This document shows, in pieces, positions 25,210-33,618 of a stretch of DNA of 64,000 nucleotides. Under the pieces are notes generated by a model. That model was not told the DNA's origin. It saw nothing but the letters and a program-made list of their open reading frames with translations, and searched no databases. The stretch is from Rubritepida flocculans DSM 14296. GTDB lineage: Bacteria > Pseudomonadota > Alphaproteobacteria > Acetobacterales > Acetobacteraceae. Each line of letters begins with the position of its first letter. Position 1 is the first letter of the stretch. The DNA is taken from the NCBI RefSeq assembly GCF_000425365.1, contig NZ_AUDH01000007.1, forward strand, positions 62,001 through 126,000. The letters are read 5' to 3'. The translations under genes and the position numbers were made by a program.

Positions 25210-25617
25210 ATGCCCCGCCAGCGCCCCGCCGCCGCGTCCCGATCGCCCCGCCGCGCCCTGACCCTGCGGCTCACCCTGCGCGAGGATGTGGCGCTCGGCC
25301 CTGGCAAGGCGGAGCTGCTGGAGGCCATCCGCGACACCGGCTCCATCGCCGCTGCGGGCCGGCGGATGCGCATGTCCTACCAGCGCGCGCATGACCTCGT
25401 CTCCGCGCTGAACGCGGGCTTCGCGGCGCCGCTGGTCGAGTCGGCGATCGGCGGCAGCAAGGGCGGCGGCGCGCGGCTGACGCCGCTGGGCGCGGAGGTG
25501 CTGGCCGCCTATCGCGCCGCCGAAGCCGCGGCCGAGGCCGCGGTGGCCGAGAGCCTCGCCCGGCTGCACGCGGCCCTCGCCCCCGCTCCGGGTCAGGCCC
25601 GCGACCGCACCCTGTGA
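25210..25617 (+). CDS. modE: ModE-type molybdate regulator, N-terminal domain only
   Basis: A 135-residue winged helix-turn-helix protein of the ModE/LysR-like N-terminal type: ALTLRLTLREDVALGPGKAELLEAIRDTGSIAAAGRRMRMSYQRAHDLVSALNAGF, then GGSKGGGARLTPLGAEVLAAYRAAE. Full ModE (about 260 residues) has two C-terminal Mop/TOBE domains that bind molybdate; these are absent, so sensing must occur otherwise or through a second protein. It is divergent from modABC with a ModE-like dyad between. ATG 25210 gives the family N-terminus; an upstream in-frame start near 25135 would lie inside the operator. Confidence 0.85.
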   Translation: MPRQRPAAASRSPRRALTLRLTLREDVALGPGKAELLEAIRDTGSIAAAGRRMRMSYQRAHDLVSALNAGFAAPLVESAIGGSKGGGARLTPLGAEVLAAYRAAEAAAEAAVAESLARLHAALAPAPGQARDRTL

Positions 25618-25677
25618 TGCGGGCGGCATGACATGCCGACCGTATGATGCGGGCGGCGCGCCATGCCGACCGCATCA
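25615..25677. terminator. Tandem 30-bp palindromic gene-end element
   Basis: Two direct 30-base units (25615-25644 and 25645-25674) each beginning TGATGCGGGCGGC and ending ATGCCGACCG plus two bases, followed by TCA. The first unit starts with the modE stop; the final TCA is the stop of the minus-strand hydrolase. Each unit has CGGCA/TGCCG symmetry. Likely a bidirectional terminator that has duplicated. Confidence 0.6.
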
Positions 25678-26556
25678 ATCCCTCAAGAAGAGCCAGTCAT
25701 AGCCGGCGCCGGCGCGCTTGAGCCGCCCGGCCGTGGGGCTCGGGAAATGGATGGGCAGCATCAGCGTGGGCGTGTCCGCGATCTCCTCGAAGACGCGGCG
25801 GCGCGAGGCGCGCGCGGCCTCCGCATCCCAGCAGAAGATGGTGGAGAGGCTCGGGTCCGTGCACTGGAGCTGGTGGTGCACCAGGTCGCCCGCGATGATG
25901 GCGGTCTGGCCCCTGCTCTGCAGCTTCACGCAGACATGGCAGGGCGAATGGCCGGGCGTGAGGATGAGCGAGACGCCGTCGTCGAGGCAAAAATCCTCGT
26001 CCACCAGCAGGGCCTGGCCGGCGGCGACGATGGGCTCGCAGTTCATCTTCCACACGCCGCCCGCCCCGCCCGGCCGCTCCACGCCCTGCTTCGCCAGCGC
26101 CTCCCAGGCGGCGTATTCACCCTTGTGGAAGACGTATTTCGCGTTGGGGAAGGTGGGCACCCAGCGGCCGTCCACCAGCTTCGTGTTCCAGCCCGTGTGG
26201 TCGATGTGCAGGTGGGTGCAGAAGACGTAGTCCACATCCTCCGGCCGCAGCCCCTCGGCGGCGAAGGCGTCGGCCCAGGGCTGCTTGGGAAAGTCCATGG
26301 GCGGGCCATAGCCCTTGTCCTCGCCCGTGCAGGTGTCCACCAGCATGACGTGGTGCGGGGTGCGGACCACGAAGGTCTGGTAGGTGATGACCATCTTGCC
26401 GCTCGCGACGTCGAACACCTCGGGCGCGAGGGCCGCGACATTCCCCGCCTGGGCGGCGCTGTCATAGCCCAGGAAGAAATCCTCCGGCCGGCGCCAGGGA
26501 CCGTCGCGCTCGATGAGGCTGGTGATCGAGATGTCGCCGAGTTGCAGGCGCTTCAT
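25675..26556 (-). CDS. MBL-fold metallohydrolase
   Basis: A 293-residue metallo-beta-lactamase-fold enzyme. The binuclear metal motif is THLHIDHTG (near residue 115), followed by LILTPGHSPCHVCVKL, a later GDLVHHQLQ and the C-terminal LPIHFPSP histidine. The layout resembles quorum-quenching lactonases and related hydrolases (about 290 residues), but substrate is unknown. No signal peptide. ATG 26556 overlaps the rsmA stop (ATGA), so it rides on the lpt-surA-rsmA transcript. Confidence 0.88.
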   Translation of the reverse strand: MKRLQLGDISITSLIERDGPWRRPEDFFLGYDSAAQAGNVAALAPEVFDVASGKMVITYQTFVVRTPHHVMLVDTCTGEDKGYGPPMDFPKQPWADAFAAEGLRPEDVDYVFCTHLHIDHTGWNTKLVDGRWVPTFPNAKYVFHKGEYAAWEALAKQGVERPGGAGGVWKMNCEPIVAAGQALLVDEDFCLDDGVSLILTPGHSPCHVCVKLQSRGQTAIIAGDLVHHQLQCTDPSLSTIFCWDAEAARASRRRVFEEIADTPTLMLPIHFPSPTAGRLKRAGAGYDWLFLRD

Positions 26557-27443
26557 GGGGTTTCCTCCTCCGTGGCGGGCGCATCCTGGCCCGAGGGCGG
26601 GTTGCGCGCCAGCCAGGCCCGGGCCAGCGCGTCGAAGGCGGCGATGGGCAGCTCCTCCGCCCGGCGCTCGGGCGCGATGCCGCAGGCGGCGAGCAGCGCC
26701 TCCGCCCCGCCGAGCGGCCTGAGCGCGCCGCGCAGCATCTTGCGCCGCTGGCCGAAGGCGGCGGCGGTGACGCGCTCCATGGCGCGGAACAGGGCGGGCG
26801 GGGGCTGGGCGGGGCGCGGCGCGATCACCACCACGGCCGAATGCACCCGCGGCGGCGGGCGGAAGGCGCCCGGCGGCAGGCGCAGCCCCACCGCGCACTC
26901 CGCCACCCATTGCGCGAGCACGGCGAGCCGCCCGTAATGCTCCGTGCCGGGGGCGGCGGTGATGCGCAGCGCCACCTCCTCCTGGAACATCAGCGTCAGC
27001 CGCTCCCAGGCCGCGCCCTGGCGCAGCCAGCCGAGCAGCAGCGGCGTGCCGACATTGTAGGGCAGGTTCGCCACCACCTGGCGGGGGCCGGGCAGCGCGG
27101 CCGCGCCGTCGAAGCCCAGCGCGTCCCGCCGCAGCACGGTGAGCCGGCCCGGGTGCGCGGCCGCGAGCTCGGCGAGTGCGGCGAGCGCCCGCTCGTCCAG
27201 CTCCACCGCGGTGAGGTGGGCGAGCGGCGTGGCGAGCAGCGCGCGCGTCAGCCCCCCGGGGCCGGGCCCCACCTCCAGCACATGCCGCCCTGTCAGATCG
27301 CCCGCCAGCCGCGCGATGCGCGCGCAGACCGCCTCGTCGAGCAGGAAATGCTGGCCGAGCGCCTTGCGCGCATCCAGCCCGTAGCGGCGGACGACCTCGC
27401 CGAGCGGGGTCAGCGGCGGCCCGGCCTCAGGCGCGGATTTCAA
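26553..27443 (-). CDS. rsmA: 16S rRNA dimethyladenosine transferase
   Basis: A 296-residue KsgA/RsmA enzyme that dimethylates two adjacent adenines near the 3' end of 16S rRNA during 30S maturation. SAM-binding motif HVLEVGPGPGGLTRALL (about residues 55-70) and the catalytic NLPYNVGTPLL motif are present, with KALGQHFLLDE before them. Start is TTG 27443, which overlaps the surA end by 17 bases; no ATG or GTG gives the full N-terminus. In many alphaproteobacteria pdxA lies between surA and ksgA; it is missing here. Confidence 0.93.
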   Translation of the reverse strand: MKSAPEAGPPLTPLGEVVRRYGLDARKALGQHFLLDEAVCARIARLAGDLTGRHVLEVGPGPGGLTRALLATPLAHLTAVELDERALAALAELAAAHPGRLTVLRRDALGFDGAAALPGPRQVVANLPYNVGTPLLLGWLRQGAAWERLTLMFQEEVALRITAAPGTEHYGRLAVLAQWVAECAVGLRLPPGAFRPPPRVHSAVVVIAPRPAQPPPALFRAMERVTAAAFGQRRKMLRGALRPLGGAEALLAACGIAPERRAEELPIAAFDALARAWLARNPPSGQDAPATEEETP

Positions 27444-28779
27444 TGACGCCGCGCCGCCGCAGCTCGCGCAGAAGCTGGCGGGAGATCACCTCCACCCGCT
27501 CGCGCAGGATCTGCTGGCGGATCGCCTCCGGCGAAAGGGGCGAGGCCCCCTCCCCTTCCTCCATGCGCCGCTGCTCGCGCGAGCAGACCATGATGAGCAG
27601 GATGCCGTCGGGCGAGACGATGGGCTGGCTGGCGCGCCCGAGCGGCAGCGAGGCGAGAAGCTGGCGCAGCGGCGGGGGGTTCACCGCCTCGAGCCGCACC
27701 GGCCCCGGGTCCACCGGCCGGTTTCCGGCGCGGGGCAGCGCCTCCATCTGCTCGCAGCCGCGCAGCGTGGCCTGCAGGCGCTGGGCGCGCTCCAGCGTGG
27801 CGCGCTGCTGCTCGGTGGGGGCCTGGGGGTCGAGCCGCGTCTCGAAGGGCAGGAAGGCCTGGCGGATGGAGAGCATGGTGGCGATGCCGGGCCCCGCGCC
27901 GCTCACCTGGCCCGAGCCGTCGCGCCGGCCGCGCACGGTCACGATCTGGAAGCCGCCGGCCACGCGGATGGGGTTGCTGATCGCGCCATTGGGCATGCGC
28001 TCCACCACCGCCGCCACCTCCGGGTCGAGCTGGCTGAGCGGCACCCAGCCGAGCAGCCCCCCCTGCACGGCGGACTGCGCCTGGCTGAACTGCGTCGCCA
28101 CGATGGGGAAGGCCACGCCGCGGCGAAGCTGCGCCAGCACATCCTCCATGAAGCGGCCGACCTCGGCCTCCTGCCGCGGATCGTCCACCGGGATGAAGAT
28201 CTCGCCCACCAGGTATTCGGCGCGGTTCTGCTCGGCGCGGCGGGCGGCGAGGGCGGCCTGCACCTCGGCGTCGCTGATCTCGGCCTGGGGGCCCAGCACC
28301 TGGCGCAGCAGCCGGCCCCAGCCGATCTGCACGCGAAGCTGGTCATAGAGCACGCGCGGCTGGATGCCGGCGTTGCGCATCTGCGCCACCAGCGCCCCGC
28401 GCGAGAGGCCGTTGCGCGCCTCGATCTCGGCCAGCGCCTCGGCCACGTCCTGGTCGCTGACGGGGATGCGGCGGCGCTGCACCTCCTGGATGCGCAGCCG
28501 CTCGTCCACCAGCAGGCGCAGCACCTGCGGCTGCAGGCGCTGCAGCGCCTCGGCCGAGGCGGCCACCCCCGTGTTGAGCGCGAAGAGCCGCGCGCGCGAG
28601 TTCACCTCGGCCTGGGTGATCACGTCGCCGTTCACAACGGCCAGGATGCGGTTCGCGCCGGGCGGGGCGGGCTGCGCCCCGGCCCCGGGCCGCGCCACGC
28701 CCGGGTTGCCCGGCTGGGCGGCGACGGGCCCGGCCAGGGCGAGGAGCAGGCAGCACAGGGCGGGCAGGAGGCGGCGCAT
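27427..28779 (-). CDS. surA: Periplasmic peptidyl-prolyl isomerase/chaperone SurA
   Basis: A 450-residue periplasmic chaperone for outer-membrane proteins. Signal peptide MRRLLPALCCLLLALAGPVAAQ; SurA N-domain ANRILAVVNGDVITQAEVNSRARLFAL; a parvulin-type domain around residues 190-300 with EYLVGEIFIPVDDP, FPIVATQFSQAQSAVQGGLLGWVPLSQLDPEVA and AGGFQIVTVRGRR. A second parvulin domain is less clear. It directly follows lptD, its main client. ATG 28779. Confidence 0.92.
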   Translation of the reverse strand: MRRLLPALCCLLLALAGPVAAQPGNPGVARPGAGAQPAPPGANRILAVVNGDVITQAEVNSRARLFALNTGVAASAEALQRLQPQVLRLLVDERLRIQEVQRRRIPVSDQDVAEALAEIEARNGLSRGALVAQMRNAGIQPRVLYDQLRVQIGWGRLLRQVLGPQAEISDAEVQAALAARRAEQNRAEYLVGEIFIPVDDPRQEAEVGRFMEDVLAQLRRGVAFPIVATQFSQAQSAVQGGLLGWVPLSQLDPEVAAVVERMPNGAISNPIRVAGGFQIVTVRGRRDGSGQVSGAGPGIATMLSIRQAFLPFETRLDPQAPTEQQRATLERAQRLQATLRGCEQMEALPRAGNRPVDPGPVRLEAVNPPPLRQLLASLPLGRASQPIVSPDGILLIMVCSREQRRMEEGEGASPLSPEAIRQQILRERVEVISRQLLRELRRRGVIEIRA

Positions 28780-28873
28780 GGCCGGACCCTCATAGAGCCG
28801 TTTCGGCCGGGGTGGAAAGCGCCCCCGGGCCGCGGCGCGCAGCCTGATGGGGTCGGCAGTGGCGCCGCCCCGA

Positions 28874-31315
28874 TCAGATGGCGCGCAGCCCGTATTCGCC
28901 CACCGTCTTGAGACCGATGCGGAACAGCAGCACCGTGTTGCCGCGGTATTCCTGGTTGGTGGTGGGGTCCACCGCGAAGCGGCGCTGCAGCCGCGCCTCG
29001 AAGATGAAGCACTCGTCCTCGTAGCCGGCGGTGGCGATGACGAGGGAGGGGCGGTCGTTGCGCAGGTCGTAGCGGGCGAAGGCGTTGGCGCGCCACACCC
29101 CTCCGCCCGCGCTGCGCACATGGCCCGAGACGCCGAAGGAGACCTCGCTGCGCCCCGCCTCGGTGGGGAAATAGGGCAGGCGCGGCGTGTAGAGATAGCC
29201 GCCGACCAGCGAGAGGTTGTCGAGCGGCCCCACCCGTCCGAGCGAGACCGAGGCCGTGGCGTCGGCCATGCGCAGCCGCCCGTTCTGGCTGTCGAGCCGC
29301 GTCCGCCCCATCACCTCGAACCAGGAGACGGGGGCCACGCCCGCCCGCCCCACCCAGTCCGACCAGCGCCGGTCGAGCCCCGTGCCGGCGGGGAAGAGGG
29401 CGTCCTCGCTGAAGCGGAAGGAGCGCCCCACCAGCCCCTCGATGCGCCCGCCATTGGGGAAGTTCCAGGCCCCGCGCAGCGCCGCGTCCACCCGGGTGCC
29501 GCCCTCCTGCCGGTCGCGCCCGGTGAAGCGGTTGAGCTGGAAGAGGTTGGCGTCGGTGAACTCGAAGTCGAGGCTGTCCTCGTTGGGGATGCGCGCCTGC
29601 CGGCCCAGGCTGGGGCCGGTGACGATCTGCACCCGCGGCTCGATGATCTGCTCGCCCCATTCGCCGGCGGGGCGCAGGAAGGGCATGCGCCAGTCCAGCG
29701 CCGCGCGCAGGTTGGGGTTGGCGTGGCTGCCGCTGGCCAGGGGCAGGTTGGTCGGCGCGCGCTCCTGGTTCTGCGCGTAGTAGCCGTGGATGTCGGATTG
29801 CAGACGCACGGTCCAGACGCCGCCCACGGGATCATGCACCGGCCGTTCCCAGGCGATGCGCATGCCCATGCGCTGGCTCATCGAGCCGATCCCGCGCGAG
29901 ATGCCGAGCAGCCCGAAATCCGTGGTCAGGAAGCCGCCCGCCACCTGGCCGCGCGGCGCGTATTCGAAGATCAGGTTGGGCGCGACATAGGGCAGGAAAT
30001 TCGTGTTGTCGGTGGCGCGCAGCCCCTGATAGGCGCGCGCATCCAGCCGCGCGTAGCGCTCCGTGTTCCAGAAGCCCTCCAGGAACACGGTGCTGACGAG
30101 GAAGCGCCGCACCTCGAGCCGGTAGGTGCGCAGATAGGCCTCGGAGGAGGCGCGGTTCACGTCGAAGCCGGTGCGCCAGTTCTCGTCTATGTTGAAGCGC
30201 CCGCGCGCCGAGAGGTTCCAGGCGAAGCGCTCGTTCTGCGACTGGCCGTAGAGGCCGATGCGCTCCAGCGTCTCGCGCGGGAAATAGCCGCCCGAGCCCT
30301 GCACGCGCAGCTCGCCCGCATTGAAGCGACGGCGGTATTCGAGGCTGAGGTTGGGCAGCACCTGGGTGCCGGCGGTGACGGTGGCCAGCAGATCCTGCTG
30401 GTCATCGATGGCCCAGAAATAGGGGAGCTGGGCGAAGGCGCCGAGGAAGCGCGTGTAGCCCATCTGCGGGAAGAGGAAGCCCGAGGCGCGCGGCGTCTGC
30501 GGATCGGGGTGCGAGAAGAAGGGCGCGTAGAGCACCGGGATGCCGCCCACCTCCACCACCGCGTCGCGGTAGGAGATGCGCTCCTGCTGGCGGTCCTGGG
30601 TGGCGAGGCGGGCGCGGAGCTGCCACAGCGGCGGGCGGGTGGGATCGCGCTCGCAGAGATTGCAGGAGGAATAGACCACCCGGGCGAGGTCGGTGATCGT
30701 CCCTTCCGTGCGCCGCGCGCCCGTGCCGGCCATGCGCGCGTTCTGCACGAGGCGGGCGCGGATTTCGCGCAGCACCCCGTCGCGGAAGCCAGGGCCGAGC
30801 TCCGCCTCCTCGGCGTAGAAGGCCTGGCCGTCGGCCTCCAGCACCTGCACATTGCCGCGCAGCACGGCGACGCCGGTGTTGCGGTCGTAGGTGAACTCGT
30901 CGGCGCGCACGAATCGCTCGCCCTGCCAGGCCTCGACGCGGCCGCGGGCGGAGAGGATACCGGTCTGCTGGTTGAACTCCACCTCCTCGGCCTGGAAGGT
31001 CACGGGGGTCTCGTTGTCCACGCGCAGGCCGGGGCCCGGACCGGGGGCGGCGGGGCGCGGCGCCTCCGCGCCGGCGGGGGCCGCCTCTGGGCTGACCGTC
31101 ACGGCCGTGCCGGGGGCGAAGATGGCCCCCGTCATGTCGGATTGCTGGGCGCGAGGGGCGGTGGCGAGCAGGCCGGCCAGCGCGAGCGCGAGCGGCCCCG
31201 CCGCCCGGCGCGGCAGGCCGAGGGCGGCGCGCAGCCGCCGGGCGAGGCGCGCGCGCGCGGCCCGGCGGGCGCGGCGCGCGGCGGGGGAAGGCGGGGGCGC
31301 AACGGGGGGCGTCAT
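28874..31315 (-). CDS. lptD: LPS-assembly outer-membrane protein LptD
   Basis: An 813-residue outer-membrane barrel that inserts lipopolysaccharide into the outer leaflet. After an arginine-rich N-terminus and signal region ending near APRAQQ, the OstA/LptA-like periplasmic domain runs from about residue 95 (TPVTFQAEEVEFNQQTGILSARGRV, FYAEEAELGPGFRDG). The barrel follows with repeated aromatic strands (GSGGYFPRETLERIGLYGQSQ, RWSDWVGRAGVAPVSWFEVMGRTRLD). Cysteines occur in SSCNLCERD and DECFIF. The unusually long basic N-terminus makes the exact start less sure: ATG 31315 overlaps the lptG stop by one base. Confidence 0.93.
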   Translation of the reverse strand: MTPPVAPPPSPAARRARRAARARLARRLRAALGLPRRAAGPLALALAGLLATAPRAQQSDMTGAIFAPGTAVTVSPEAAPAGAEAPRPAAPGPGPGLRVDNETPVTFQAEEVEFNQQTGILSARGRVEAWQGERFVRADEFTYDRNTGVAVLRGNVQVLEADGQAFYAEEAELGPGFRDGVLREIRARLVQNARMAGTGARRTEGTITDLARVVYSSCNLCERDPTRPPLWQLRARLATQDRQQERISYRDAVVEVGGIPVLYAPFFSHPDPQTPRASGFLFPQMGYTRFLGAFAQLPYFWAIDDQQDLLATVTAGTQVLPNLSLEYRRRFNAGELRVQGSGGYFPRETLERIGLYGQSQNERFAWNLSARGRFNIDENWRTGFDVNRASSEAYLRTYRLEVRRFLVSTVFLEGFWNTERYARLDARAYQGLRATDNTNFLPYVAPNLIFEYAPRGQVAGGFLTTDFGLLGISRGIGSMSQRMGMRIAWERPVHDPVGGVWTVRLQSDIHGYYAQNQERAPTNLPLASGSHANPNLRAALDWRMPFLRPAGEWGEQIIEPRVQIVTGPSLGRQARIPNEDSLDFEFTDANLFQLNRFTGRDRQEGGTRVDAALRGAWNFPNGGRIEGLVGRSFRFSEDALFPAGTGLDRRWSDWVGRAGVAPVSWFEVMGRTRLDSQNGRLRMADATASVSLGRVGPLDNLSLVGGYLYTPRLPYFPTEAGRSEVSFGVSGHVRSAGGGVWRANAFARYDLRNDRPSLVIATAGYEDECFIFEARLQRRFAVDPTTNQEYRGNTVLLFRIGLKTVGEYGLRAI

Positions 31316-32457
31316 CAGCCTTCCTCCAGATGGAGCAGCAACGCGACGGCGAGCAGCAGCCCGGTGGCGGTGGGCGCCCAGGCGGCGAGCCAGACGGGCA
31401 GCGTGCCCGCCTCGCCGAACTCGCCCGTCACCCGGTCGAGCAGGAAGAGGCCGAAGCCCGCCGCCACGCCGATGGCGATGGCCCGCGCCGCCCCCCCCTG
31501 GCGCGAGTGGCGCATCGCGAAGCCCGCGGCCAGCAGCCCCATCGCCATACACAGGAAGGGCGTGGCGAGCATGGTGTGGAACTGCAGCCGGTGGCGCAGC
31601 GCCGAGAACCCCGCCTGCTCCAGCACCTCGATGAAGCCGGGCAGGGCCCAGAAGGAGAGGGTGTCGGGCGAGGCGAAGCTGTTCTCGATCCGGTCGGGCG
31701 TCAGGTCCGTGGGCAGCGCGAGCGGGCGCGGCCCGGCGGGAAGCTGGCGGCCGGGGGTGAAGACCAGCGCCTCCTCGATCAGCCAGGCGCCGGGCGCGAG
31801 GCGCATGCTGGGCGCCTCGATCCGTTGCAGCACCCGGTCCTGGCGCGAGAGCCGCCAGATGCTCACCCCCGAGAGGGTGAACTCGCCCGCGCGATCGGTG
31901 GCGAGCAGCCGGGTGGGCCGGCCGGTCAGGATGGCCACCCCCCCGGGCTCCAGCCCGGAATCGCCCTGGCGCAGCCACAGCCGCCCGCCGGCCAGCGCCG
32001 TCACGCCGCCGCCCGCGCGGAGATAGGAGGCGTCGAGCCGCTCGGCCCGCGCCAGCATGGCCGAGGAGACGGGCGAGACCGCCCCCACCGCCACCGCCCC
32101 GAAGCCGAGCGCCACCAGCACCGGCCCGGCGAGGAAGGCGAAGGCCGAGATGCCCGCGGCGCGCGCCACGATCAGCTCCGAGGAGCGGGCGAGCCGCCAG
32201 AAGGCCAGCATGCCGCCCAGCAGGATGGCGAAGGGCAGGATCTGCGTGGCGACGAAGGGCATGCGCAGCCCCGCGATGGAGGCGACGATGCCGAAGCTCG
32301 CCTCGGCCCGGCCGGCGGCGCGGCGCAGCAGTTCCACGAAGTCGAACAGCGCGACCAGCAGCGTCAGCGCCGCCAGCATGATCAGCACCGCGCCGAAGAA
32401 GCGCCGGCCGATGTAGAGGGCCACGGTGCGCGGCAGCGCCATCCCCCGCCCCCTCAT
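31315..32457 (-). CDS. lptG: LPS export ABC permease LptG
   Basis: A 380-residue inner-membrane subunit of the LptB2FG extractor. It has three helices at each end and a periplasmic beta-jellyroll between (about residues 130-270). The N-terminus ALYIGRRFFGAVLIMLAALTLLVALFDFVELLRR and the motif RMPFVATQILPFAILLGGMLAFWRLARSSELIVARAAGIS are typical. ATG 32457 overlaps the lptF stop by four bases; a second Met 15 bases downstream is possible. Confidence 0.93.
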   Translation of the reverse strand: MRGRGMALPRTVALYIGRRFFGAVLIMLAALTLLVALFDFVELLRRAAGRAEASFGIVASIAGLRMPFVATQILPFAILLGGMLAFWRLARSSELIVARAAGISAFAFLAGPVLVALGFGAVAVGAVSPVSSAMLARAERLDASYLRAGGGVTALAGGRLWLRQGDSGLEPGGVAILTGRPTRLLATDRAGEFTLSGVSIWRLSRQDRVLQRIEAPSMRLAPGAWLIEEALVFTPGRQLPAGPRPLALPTDLTPDRIENSFASPDTLSFWALPGFIEVLEQAGFSALRHRLQFHTMLATPFLCMAMGLLAAGFAMRHSRQGGAARAIAIGVAAGFGLFLLDRVTGEFGEAGTLPVWLAAWAPTATGLLLAVALLLHLEEG

Positions 32458-33584
32458 CCGGCCCAGCGGCGCAGGCGCAGCGGCACGCCCGGCGCGCCCA
32501 GCAGCACCCAGGCCGAGGCGAGGCCCGGCAGCAGCGCGTGCAGCCAGATCAGCGGGATCAGCGCATGCTGCCGCGCCGCCATGTTGCCGAAGGCGAGGCC
32601 GAGCGCGAGCAGCCCCACCATGGCCGCGCAGCCCAGGAACAGCCGCATCCCGCCGCCGAAGCGGCGGAACTGCCCCGTCAGCGCCACCGCCAGCGCGAAG
32701 AGGGCAAGCCCCACGGCGGTGAGCGGGCTGGAGAGGCGCTGATGCGCCTCGGCGCGGAAGCGGCGCTGGTCGCGCACCGAAACCCCTTCCTCGGGGTGCA
32801 GAAGCTCGCCCAGCGTGCGCTCCTGCGCGTTGCGGTGGCGCACCCCCTCGGCGCGGGTGGCGCGCGCGAGGTCGAGGGTGTTCTCCTGGAAGCTCAGCAC
32901 CGACAGGCGCAGGCTGCGCGTGCCGTCGGGCATCTGCACCGTCTCCACCTGCTGGCGCTGGCCGTTGAGCAGCGTCACGCGCGGGCCCTCGGGAGTGATG
33001 GTGAGCCGCCCATGCTCGGCGAGGATGGTCACCGCCGCCCCCGCCTCGCGCGTGTCGTGCACCAGGATGCCCCAGAGATGGCCGGCGCGGTCGCGGTGCC
33101 GCGCATAGACGGTGAGATCGGCGCCGAGGGAGCTGAACACCCCCTCCTGCAGCAGCAGCCCGGCCATCTGGTTGCGGATTTCGAACTGCCAGTCGCGGAA
33201 GCTGCGCTGCGCCGCCGGGGTGATCCAGAGGTTGAGCGCGTAGCAGGCCAGCATCGCCATGGAGGCGACGGCGATGGCCGGCCGGGTGAGCTGCCAGTTG
33301 GACAGCCCCGCCGCGCGCATCACCACCAGCTCCCGGTCGGAGGCGAGGCGCACATAGGTGAAGAGCGTCACCACGAAGGTGGTGATGGGCAGGATCATCC
33401 CGAAGAAGCCCGGCAGCAGCAGCCCCGTCAGCTCCAGGAACACCCAGATGGACAGGCCCCTGTCCAGCACCAGCTCGATGAAGCGCAGCGACTGGGTGAG
33501 CCAGACCAGCGCCGCGAGCCCGACCGTGACGGCGAGCAGCGCGAGCGCGAGCTGGCGCATGATGTAGCGGTCGAGGCGCGTCAT
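32454..33584 (-). CDS. lptF: LPS export ABC permease LptF
   Basis: A 376-residue partner of LptG. Family features: MTRLDRYIMRQLALALLAVTVGLAALVWLTQSLRFIELVLDRG, LPGFFGMILPITTFVVTLFTYVRLASDRELVVMRAAGLS and a periplasmic beta domain containing the segment VQMPDGTRSLRLSVLS. It heads the lptF-lptG-lptD-surA-rsmA-MBL run; lptB and lptAC are elsewhere. ATG 33584 lies 34 bases after the FAD oxidase gene, which may be co-transcribed. Confidence 0.93.
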   Translation of the reverse strand: MTRLDRYIMRQLALALLAVTVGLAALVWLTQSLRFIELVLDRGLSIWVFLELTGLLLPGFFGMILPITTFVVTLFTYVRLASDRELVVMRAAGLSNWQLTRPAIAVASMAMLACYALNLWITPAAQRSFRDWQFEIRNQMAGLLLQEGVFSSLGADLTVYARHRDRAGHLWGILVHDTREAGAAVTILAEHGRLTITPEGPRVTLLNGQRQQVETVQMPDGTRSLRLSVLSFQENTLDLARATRAEGVRHRNAQERTLGELLHPEEGVSVRDQRRFRAEAHQRLSSPLTAVGLALFALAVALTGQFRRFGGGMRLFLGCAAMVGLLALGLAFGNMAARQHALIPLIWLHALLPGLASAWVLLGAPGVPLRLRRWAG

Positions 33585-33618
33585 GGAGCGGGCGTCATAT
33601 CAGCCGCGGCCCGCCCGG

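Noticed and set aside
28847-32026. Plus-strand open frame of more than 1000 codons opposite lptD and lptG
   Set aside because: In DNA of this GC content antisense frames stay open by chance; the translation is low-complexity (H/A/G/R-rich) with no domain, while the minus strand encodes clear LptD and LptG.
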